Source: Dehalococcoidia bacterium UBA1332
GTDB lineage: Bacteria; Chloroflexota; Dehalococcoidia; Lucifugimonadales; Lucifugimonadaceae
Assembly: GCA_002306745.1 (NCBI GenBank)
Contig: DBSW01000094.1
Span: forward strand, 1 to 7,172
Reading direction: 5' to 3'
Length of the DNA stretch: 7,172 bases
This document shows, one piece after another, positions 1-5,649 of the stretch; position 1 is the first letter of the stretch, and each line of letters begins with the position of its first letter. The translations under genes and the position numbers were made by a program. The notes under the pieces are model-generated. The model saw only the letters and a program-made list of their open reading frames with translations, was not told where the DNA came from and made no database searches.

Positions 1-1632
1 CATACTCGTTGGGCTACTCATGGTGAGGTGAATCACAAAAACTCTCACCCACATTCATCTAGTACCGGCATAGTTTCGATTGTCCACAATGGAATCATTG
101 AGAACTTCATTGAATTGAAAGATCAATTAATCAACTCAGGCGTCCAGTTTAAGTCAGATACTGACTCTGAAGTTTTAGCGCATTTGGTTGGTGACTCAGT
201 CTCAAATGGAACGAACTTACGTGAAGCATTGGTTACGGCAGCAAGTCGAATAAAAGGCAATACAGCTGTAGTTGCCATAAGTGCAGACGAGCCTGATGTC
301 ATCGTAGGATTGCGAATTGGAAACGCTGGCGGGATTGTTGTTGGGCGAAACGAGAAAGCCTCAGTATTGGCCTCAGATGCCATCGCACTTTTGCCACACA
401 CTTCAGAGGTTGTTTATCTTCAGCCAGGCGAGGTTGTTGAGATCAGTCAAGGAAAGATAACCCTGTCAACAATTGAAGGAAGTCAGGTCCATCGAGATCC
501 AGTGACAACGGATATGGATTTTGAGGCAGGTCACAAGGGCAATCACCCGCATTTTATGGCGAAAGAAATTGCGGAACAATCAGCAGTTGTTCAAGCAGCT
601 ATGCGCGGAAGAACAGATTTCGCTGCTGAGACCGTTTCACTTCCTGAATTTGAAATGACCATGGACGACATAAAAAAGATTAATCGTGTGATTTTGACTG
701 GAATGGGTACATCTCTTAACGCCTGCATTTTCGGCGCTTATTTGATTGAGACATTATCTCGAATTCCGGCGACAGCAGAGAACTCATCAGAGTTGAGATA
801 TAGAAACCCATCTATAGATTCCCGCACATTCGTTATTGCGGTTACACAATCAGGTGAAACAGCTGACACTCTTGCTGCTATGGAGCATGCTCGCACACTG
901 GGCGCCCCTGAAGCAGTCGTATTAGAACACGAAGGCTCTGAAGCCACACGCATTGCTGATTTCAGTCTTCCAATTAGAGCTGGACAAGAAGTTGGAGTGG
1001 CATCTACAAAAACTTTGATTGCTAGCATGACTACGCTGCTGCAACTAGCGGTGGTACTTGCCGAGGCTAGAGGCTCAATTAGTCCATCCACTATGAAAAT
1101 CATTATTGGAGGTTTATCAGAACTTCCTTCAATGATTGGAAGAACGATTAACTTGAGTGGTAGTTTAGATACTCTTTCGAGTCGACTTTCAGGTTTTGGC
1201 GATCTACTTTATTTGGGTCGCGGCTCGCAGCTTGCGATTGCCCTTGAAGGTGCACTCAAGATGAAGGAGTTAGCATACATACACGCTGAAGGATATCCAG
1301 CAGGTGAAATGAAGCATGGGGTGAATGCTTTGCTGGGGCCAGATATGGCGACTGTTGTTACTGTTCCAAAGAACAATCTTTACGAAAAGTTACTCTCGAA
1401 TATTAGCGAGGTTAAAGCACGCGGTGGAGAAGTTGTTGCAATTGCTACAGAAGGCGATACAACAATCGAGAGGGTTGCAGATCACGTTATATTCGTACCT
1501 CAATGCCCAGAACTTTTTCAACCATTTGTGACATTGATACCAATGCAGTTATTGGCTTATCAGACTGCCGTTGCGCTTGGCAGGGACCCTGATAGGCCTA
1601 GAAACTTGGCAAAGACGGTTACCGTGGAGTAA
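1..1632 (+). CDS. glmS: Glutamine--fructose-6-phosphate aminotransferase (isomerizing), 5'-truncated by window edge
   Basis: This cytoplasmic enzyme makes glucosamine-6-phosphate from fructose-6-phosphate and glutamine, the first step towards UDP-GlcNAc. The reading frame is open from base 1, so the gene starts outside the window. 543 residues remain, and about 70 N-terminal residues, including the catalytic Cys1 of the glutaminase domain, are missing by comparison with the E. coli protein. The visible part opens with HTRWATHG, followed by HNGIIEN (residues 29-35) and TDSEVLAHL, all glutaminase-domain landmarks. Two SIS (sugar isomerase) domains follow: GTS at 236-238, QSGET at 283-287, GVASTK at 332-337, LEGALKMKE at 415-423, KHG at 438-440, and the C-terminal tail NLAKTVTVE with the expected lysine at 538. 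Oddities are Met235 where E. coli has Cys300 (ACGTS), Thr282 for Ser347, and HGVNAL where HGPxAL is usual. The remaining substrate residues that I can align are kept, so the enzyme is probably active. An internal ATG at 28 is not the true start. Confidence 0.95.
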   Translation, partial: HTRWATHGEVNHKNSHPHSSSTGIVSIVHNGIIENFIELKDQLINSGVQFKSDTDSEVLAHLVGDSVSNGTNLREALVTAASRIKGNTAVVAISADEPDVIVGLRIGNAGGIVVGRNEKASVLASDAIALLPHTSEVVYLQPGEVVEISQGKITLSTIEGSQVHRDPVTTDMDFEAGHKGNHPHFMAKEIAEQSAVVQAAMRGRTDFAAETVSLPEFEMTMDDIKKINRVILTGMGTSLNACIFGAYLIETLSRIPATAENSSELRYRNPSIDSRTFVIAVTQSGETADTLAAMEHARTLGAPEAVVLEHEGSEATRIADFSLPIRAGQEVGVASTKTLIASMTTLLQLAVVLAEARGSISPSTMKIIIGGLSELPSMIGRTINLSGSLDTLSSRLSGFGDLLYLGRGSQLAIALEGALKMKELAYIHAEGYPAGEMKHGVNALLGPDMATVVTVPKNNLYEKLLSNISEVKARGGEVVAIATEGDTTIERVADHVIFVPQCPELFQPFVTLIPMQLLAYQTAVALGRDPDRPRNLAKTVTVE

Positions 1633-1672
1633 GTCTAAAAGGACGTACTTTAAAAGTTATTCGTTGTGCGTT

Positions 1673-1684
1673 GGAGTTTTTTTA
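1673..1684 (+). promoter_or_regulatory. Ribosome-binding site of the 28-codon ORF
   Basis: GGAG (1673-1676) is followed by seven T and one A and then ATG at 1685, an 8-base spacing that is ideal for a Shine-Dalgarno site. It is the best such site in front of any start in the window: the starts at 1778, 4370 and 5650 have none that is clear. The T run could pair with the A run at 1691-1696, placing the ATG in the loop of a weak all-AU hairpin. No GC-rich stem precedes the T run, so I do not read it as a terminator of glmS. Confidence 0.5.
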
Positions 1685-1771
1685 ATGTTCAAAAAAGGGT
1701 CTAAATATACTCGCAAAGATATTGGAGAATTATATTTCCCTTCGATTTTCGCAGTCTTTATTTCTGATTGA
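1685..1771 (+). CDS. 28-residue ORF, leader peptide or gene remnant
   Basis: The frame runs from ATG at 1685 to TGA at 1769-1771 and encodes a basic-then-hydrophobic peptide that begins MFKKGSKYTRKDIGEL and ends SIFAVFISD. It has a well-placed GGAG ribosome-binding site. The first half has the pattern F-x-x-G-x-x-Y-x-R-x-x-I, which reminds me of the N-terminal segment of some larger proteins, including some HNH or restriction-endonuclease-like ones. This is recollection, not a search result. The peptide is far too short to be such a protein, so it may be a decayed 5' end. Alternatively it is a short leader: it lies in the same frame as the transporter gene that follows, and its stop codon is only six bases before that gene's TTG start. 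Reinitiation after the short ORF could therefore drive the transporter, which has no ribosome-binding site of its own. I know of no function, and a chance ORF is possible. Confidence 0.35.
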   Translation: MFKKGSKYTRKDIGELYFPSIFAVFISD

Positions 1772-1777
1772 ATCCTT

Positions 1778-3049
1778 TTGACAACAAGTGCTGATCAATC
1801 CACTTCGATAGGGTTTCGCAATAATCTATTAAATAAACTTGGAGCGTTAAGTAACGCGAACTATCGTCGGTACTGGCTTGGATCTCTGGCTTCAGTTGGT
1901 GCTATACAGATTGCAGGCATGGCTCAGGGTTGGTTAATCGTTGACAAACTCGGTGGATCCCCACTTTCGATCGGTGCACTTGGCGCTGCTACGGCAGTTC
2001 CTACTATCCTAGTTAACCTATTCGGAGGTGTTCTGGCAGATAGAGTCGATCGTAGAAAATTGATCATCTCAGTTTCTGCTGCATCGTCACTTTTATTGTT
2101 GCTGCTTGCAGTTCTTGACTCAACCGAATTAATTGAAATTTGGCATGTAATTGTTATCGCCTCTGTTCAAGGACTGGTTATGGGGTTTGATGGGCCAGTA
2201 CGGAGTTCTTATTTCCCCTTGCTTATAGATCGTAAGCACATGATGAGCGCTGTAGCTTTGGGATCAGTTATGTGGCAATTCAGCCGGCTAGCTACACCAG
2301 TTGCAGGTGGTTTCATCATACGATTCGGTGGTACGGAGTCGGTGTTTTACATAGGAGTTCTTGGGTGGGTGAGCATGTTTCTTGTGATGATCTCATTGCG
2401 AGTTAAGTCACCTCCACCCAGTAAATCACGTAACGTCATAGAAGACATGTTAGAGGGAGTGAAATTTATATTAAGCCGTCGTGACTTCGTGTTGCTTATA
2501 GGTCTTACGTATGCAACCCATTTTTTTGGGTTCCAGTACATCCAGTTGATGCCGTTTTTTGTTCAAAGATTAGAAGTTGGTGCGGAGGGGCTTGGCATAT
2601 TGTTTTCGATCGTTGGCTTAGGTGCCCTTACAGGTACTTTGGTAGTAGGCAGGATTAGAGCTAACAAAAAACTCGGATTCATTATGATTGGTGGTTCGGT
2701 TATTTTCTCAATCTCCTTGGCTGCGTTTGCGTATTCGACCAATTTCTTTTTAGCTCTTTTTTATTTGTATATTGCTGGTCTGGCCAATACTATTTTCTTC
2801 GTTGTGGCTATGACGGTACTACAGCTTCGAGTGCCGGAGCGTATTAGAGGTCGAGTAATGGGCGTATACACAATAACGTTCAGCCTTATACCTCTCGGTG
2901 CAGTGATGGGTGGAGTATTTGCAACTGCATACGATGAACGAATTGCAGTTGTTGTTGGCGCTTCTATACTTGCCGGGATTTTCTTGATTGTTGGACTTTC
3001 ACAACCAATGATTCGTAATCTTGACGGTACGAAAATTTCTGAGACGTGA
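1778..3049 (+). CDS. MFS transporter, exporter-like (first of a tandem pair)
   Basis: This is a 423-residue inner-membrane protein whose hydrophobic pattern is consistent with the 12-helix major facilitator fold. The family motif A between helices 2 and 3 is clear: GGVLADRVDRR at residues 83-93. A hydrophilic central loop lies at about 208-238 (RVKSPPPSKSRNVIED). The second half carries GLGALTG and RVPERIRGRVMGVY (351-364). The last motif is typical, to my knowledge, of the MFS_3/DHA3 group that includes enterobactin exporter EntS and macrolide efflux proteins. Drug or metabolite efflux by proton antiport is the likely class of activity, and the substrate cannot be told from sequence. The start is TTG at 1778: an in-frame TGA at 1769 prevents extension, and the next in-frame ATG (residue 48) would remove part of helix 1. 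No Shine-Dalgarno site precedes it, which makes coupling to the 28-codon ORF just upstream plausible. Its stop overlaps the start of the second transporter. Confidence 0.88.
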   Translation: MTTSADQSTSIGFRNNLLNKLGALSNANYRRYWLGSLASVGAIQIAGMAQGWLIVDKLGGSPLSIGALGAATAVPTILVNLFGGVLADRVDRRKLIISVSAASSLLLLLLAVLDSTELIEIWHVIVIASVQGLVMGFDGPVRSSYFPLLIDRKHMMSAVALGSVMWQFSRLATPVAGGFIIRFGGTESVFYIGVLGWVSMFLVMISLRVKSPPPSKSRNVIEDMLEGVKFILSRRDFVLLIGLTYATHFFGFQYIQLMPFFVQRLEVGAEGLGILFSIVGLGALTGTLVVGRIRANKKLGFIMIGGSVIFSISLAAFAYSTNFFLALFYLYIAGLANTIFFVVAMTVLQLRVPERIRGRVMGVYTITFSLIPLGAVMGGVFATAYDERIAVVVGASILAGIFLIVGLSQPMIRNLDGTKISET

Positions 3050-4323
3050 GTCCCTCACACTCGCAACTGACGAGAGCTAGAGATACGACGGCAAGTGATG
3101 AACAGGAATTATCATTGGAGGATTACCATCGATCTGCACTGAGTTTTAGTTCTTTCCGTATTTATTTCGTCGGATCTATCCTTGCGATGAATGCACTACG
3201 ACTAGGTGCTTTAGCACAGGGTCTGTTAATGTGGGAGTTAACCGGATCTACCTTAAGTCTCGGCAGTTTGGCTGCTGCAGTAGCGATACCTATGATGGTA
3301 GTCAATGTTTTCGGCGGTGTTTTCGCCGATCGTTATGAAGCAAGATTTCTACTTGGAAGTTCTTCGCTAATCGGTGCTCTGTTACTGGTGATATTAGGTG
3401 TTTTGTATATGACAAACACGGTCGAGCCGTGGCACGTATTCACTGTAGCTATTTTTTCGGGTTTAGTTGCTGGTGCGGATCAGCCATCGCGCCAGTCTTT
3501 TTTCCCTTCATTGGTTCCGAAGTCGGCAGTGAAAAGCGCTGTCACAATTAATGGATCTCTACTTGCTTCTGCATCGGTTATAGCGCCGACTTTTGGAGGA
3601 ATTTTAATTGCCGTTACGGGCTTGCATATAGGATTTTTTGTCGCTGCACTTGGATGGGTTGCGATGTTAATTTCCACTCTGTTCCTTCCTGACAGAGGAA
3701 TATTCTCGAATACCCGCAGTGTGATTAGTGATCTCTGGATCGGATTTGGATTTATCAAGGCAAATCGAGTAATTCTTGTTTTAACTTTGCTCGCTTTCTC
3801 AAATATGCTTATGGGATTTGGCTGGATAGCAATCCTGCCGGCTTATGTTGATAGATTCGATGGAGGCGCTCAAGAAGTTGGCTACATGTTCTCGTCAGCA
3901 GGTGTTGGTGCACTTACAGGGATTATTGTGAGTGGGAGTTTGTCGGCAGGTAGATTTCAGGGATTGGTAATACTTGCTGCTGCCGCAGCTTTCTCTTTAA
4001 TAATGCTGTTTGTTTCATATTCAGAATTTCTGTTTTTATCAATGGTTTTGGCAGCATTTGCTCATTTTGGCAATGGGCTGTTTAACATTTCTTCCCTAGT
4101 TGCCGTTCAAATTAGAGTTCCTGAGAATATTCGCGGTCGGGTAATGGGTGTGTATGCCATATCACAGAGCATTGGAGTTCTTGGTGGATTATGGGCTGGG
4201 TTCTTTGCCGACACTTTCGGTATAAGAGTTGGGATGATGGTTGGCCCCTTGATTCTTCTTGTGATGATTTTAGTGATCACGCTGACGCAAAGTAGCGTTC
4301 GTAATTTGCATGAGAATCCTTGA
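3046..4323 (+). CDS. MFS transporter, exporter-like (second of a tandem pair)
   Basis: This 425-residue protein is a paralogue of the preceding transporter and has the same MFS_3-like layout. Shared landmarks include a helix 1-2 segment with AQG, motif A at GGVFADRYEAR (90-100), GVGALTG in the second half, and IRVPENIRGRVMGVY at 356-370. Motif A is weaker than in the neighbour because the usual basic pair after DR is replaced by E-A-R. The start chosen is GTG at 3046, which overlaps the TGA of the first transporter in the sequence GTGA, the usual sign of translational coupling. This start gives a hydrophilic, partly acidic cytoplasmic extension of about 36 residues before helix 1. A TTG at residue 24, preceded by AGGAA, is a possible alternative start. 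The substrate is unknown. The pair could act as two independent exporters or as a heteromer. The gene ends 46 bases before dgt. Confidence 0.88.
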   Translation: MSPSHSQLTRARDTTASDEQELSLEDYHRSALSFSSFRIYFVGSILAMNALRLGALAQGLLMWELTGSTLSLGSLAAAVAIPMMVVNVFGGVFADRYEARFLLGSSSLIGALLLVILGVLYMTNTVEPWHVFTVAIFSGLVAGADQPSRQSFFPSLVPKSAVKSAVTINGSLLASASVIAPTFGGILIAVTGLHIGFFVAALGWVAMLISTLFLPDRGIFSNTRSVISDLWIGFGFIKANRVILVLTLLAFSNMLMGFGWIAILPAYVDRFDGGAQEVGYMFSSAGVGALTGIIVSGSLSAGRFQGLVILAAAAAFSLIMLFVSYSEFLFLSMVLAAFAHFGNGLFNISSLVAVQIRVPENIRGRVMGVYAISQSIGVLGGLWAGFFADTFGIRVGMMVGPLILLVMILVITLTQSSVRNLHENP

Positions 4324-4369
4324 CATTAGCGATGATGTTTCTGGTTTTATGTATATAGTCTAAAAATCT
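4320..4369 (+). promoter_or_regulatory. Candidate promoter of dgt, possibly giving a near-leaderless mRNA
   Basis: The 46-base gap before dgt holds TATAGT (4354-4359), a 5-of-6 match to a -10 box, ending 10 bases before the ATG. A transcript from it would begin within a few bases of the start codon, which fits the lack of any Shine-Dalgarno site. A perfect TTGACA (4320-4325) overlaps the stop of the upstream transporter gene, but it lies 28 bases from TATAGT, too far for a standard -35/-10 pair. With TTTTAT (4345-4350) the spacing is 19 but the -10 match is poorer. Read-through from the transporter genes is equally possible. Confidence 0.3.
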
Positions 4370-5485
4370 ATGGATACGATTTCTGATAACACTAAACCAA
4401 ATCTTAGTTCAATTCGTGAACGACTTGAACGTCGCGAGGAACTTCTTTCACCTTTCGCATCACGTTCAATCGACTCTGTTAGGGCACTTTCCGAAAAACC
4501 ATCAGACACTCGCACGGAGTTTCAGCGAGATCGAGACCGTGTAATTCACACAAATTCGTTTAGGCGGCTGAAACATAAGAGTCAGGTTTTTGTGGCGCCT
4601 CAAGGTGATCACTTCACTACACGACTGACTCACGTGATAGAAGTATCACAGGTTGGAAGATCTATAGCGCGAGCTCTTAATTTGAACGAAGATCTTGTCG
4701 AAGCAATTGGTCTAGGACATGATCTTGGCCATACGCCTTTTGGTCATATCGGCGAGAGTGTTTTAAATCGTATGCTGCCTGGAGGTTTTCATCATAGTCG
4801 GCAATCAGTACGGCTTATAACCCAACTGGAGAAGGGTGGCAAAGGCCTCAATCTTACAGACCATGTGATCGATGGTATACGTAATCATTCAAAGCCTGAA
4901 GGCGAGTTTTTATCGCGTTCCGCAGTGGTTAATTTATCTCTTGAGGGGCAAATCGTTCGAATATCAGATGCTCTTGCCTATTTAGCCCACGACATTTTAG
5001 ACGCACTTCGATCCGATTACATAAAAATTGACGATCTGCCTAAAGAGGCGATTCAAGCTCTAGGTGTTAGGCATTCCCAGCGTATCGATGCGGTTGTACG
5101 TGATGTTGTTGAATCTTCTTGGGACTGTACTGGTGAAAATAATGTAGAGTCAAACATCGAAGATGTTGGTCGCAAACCATGGATTCGCATGTCATCAGAA
5201 CTTGGCAAGATCGTAACTGATCTTCGTGTGTTCATGTTTGATCGTTTTTATCACCCTATAAGTGCATCGACGGAGGGGTGTAAGGCAGCAGCTATAGTCG
5301 AGGTGCTTTTTGAGCACTTTAATCGGTACCCGTATTTGATACCTGATTGGATAAGAGAACTATCCGATTCAGATCAACGCGCCGCTTCTGACTACGTATG
5401 CGGAATGACTGATAATTTTGCATTGATGATGGCTGAGCAAGTTAAGCCAGGTTTGAGTGATGGTGTGTTCCAGGGTCGAATATAG
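4370..5485 (+). CDS. dgt: Deoxyguanosinetriphosphate triphosphohydrolase-like protein (HD domain dNTPase)
   Basis: Members of this family cleave dNTPs to the deoxynucleoside and tripolyphosphate, helping to set the dNTP pool. The 371-residue length is normal for the shorter, Dgt-like type. The family-specific N-terminal stretch is present (SIRERLERREELLSPFASRS, then RTEFQRDRDRVIH and FRRLKHKSQVF). The metal-binding HD set is complete: His88 in RLTHVIEVSQ, His117-Asp118 in GHDLGHTPFGH, and Asp200 in GQIVRISDALAYLAHDILDAL. His121 and His126 of the family signature are also kept. The C-terminal DYVCGMTDNFAL matches the conserved end of the family. The start at ATG 4370 gives the expected N-terminus; no ribosome-binding site is seen. 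The gene lies 46 bases after the transporters and 164 bases before dnaG. A dgt-dnaG neighbourhood is known in other bacteria and suits a shared role in DNA replication. Preference for dGTP over other dNTPs cannot be read from the sequence. Confidence 0.93.
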   Translation: MDTISDNTKPNLSSIRERLERREELLSPFASRSIDSVRALSEKPSDTRTEFQRDRDRVIHTNSFRRLKHKSQVFVAPQGDHFTTRLTHVIEVSQVGRSIARALNLNEDLVEAIGLGHDLGHTPFGHIGESVLNRMLPGGFHHSRQSVRLITQLEKGGKGLNLTDHVIDGIRNHSKPEGEFLSRSAVVNLSLEGQIVRISDALAYLAHDILDALRSDYIKIDDLPKEAIQALGVRHSQRIDAVVRDVVESSWDCTGENNVESNIEDVGRKPWIRMSSELGKIVTDLRVFMFDRFYHPISASTEGCKAAAIVEVLFEHFNRYPYLIPDWIRELSDSDQRAASDYVCGMTDNFALMMAEQVKPGLSDGVFQGRI

Positions 5486-5531
5486 AAATTCAATAAAATT
5501 ACTTCAGCAAAAGCATCAATGCTGCCAATAG

Positions 5532-5575
5532 ATACGTATACTCTTGCTATGAGTGCTACCTATCCGTATACGTGT
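5532..5575 (+). repeat. Inverted repeat in the dgt-dnaG gap, possible operator
   Basis: ATACGTATAC (5532-5541) and GTATACGTGT (5566-5575) form a 10-bp inverted repeat with one G-T pair and a perfect 8-bp core (ACGTATAC/GTATACGT), separated by 24 bases. Each arm is also nearly self-palindromic (ATACGTAT and CGTATACG), and the core CGTATAC recurs in direct orientation exactly 30 bases apart, about three helical turns. Two dyad sites on the same face of the DNA would suit binding by two regulator dimers. No T run follows, so a terminator is unlikely. The rest of 5486-5649 shows no gene and only a 5-bp hairpin at 5505-5524. Confidence 0.45.
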
Positions 5576-5599
5576 GGGAATTGAACTGTCTAATTTGGT

Positions 5600-5628
5600 T
5601 TGACACGAGTGTATGACTATATTAGATA
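5600..5628 (+). promoter_or_regulatory. Candidate promoter of dnaG
   Basis: TTGACA (5600-5605) is a perfect -35 consensus. The hexamers at 16-17 base spacing (TTAGAT 5622-5627, TAGATA 5623-5628) are poor -10 matches. The good -10-like TATATT (5618-5623) is only 12 bases away from TTGACA; at 17-base spacing it would pair instead with TTGGTT (5595-5600), a half match. A promoter in this AT-rich 164-base gap is likely, but its exact boxes are uncertain. It lies just downstream of the inverted repeat at 5532-5575. Confidence 0.35.
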
Positions 5629-5649
5629 GGTACCTTGAGTTTTTGTCGC

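Noticed and set aside
28..30. ATG at 28 as the start of glmS
   Set aside because: The frame is open to base 1 and the codons before it spell HTRWATHG, a conserved internal part of the glutaminase domain, so the true start lies outside the window.
738..1103. Open frame of 121 codons on the - strand
   Set aside because: It is opposite the conserved SIS domain of glmS and its product shows no family signature.
1636..1683. Terminator between glmS and the mini-ORF, suggested by the seven-T run at 1677-1683
   Set aside because: No stable GC-containing stem precedes the T run, and the run sits between a good Shine-Dalgarno site and an ATG.
5505..5524. Hairpin CAGCA/TGCTG after dgt as a terminator
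   Set aside because: The stem is only 5 bp with a 10-base loop and no T run follows.
5549..5584. Eleven-residue ORF MSATYPYTCGN in the gap before dnaG, faintly like the start of an FmdB-type zinc ribbon
   Set aside because: It is too short, has no ribosome-binding site, overlaps the inverted repeat, and no continuation appears in another frame.
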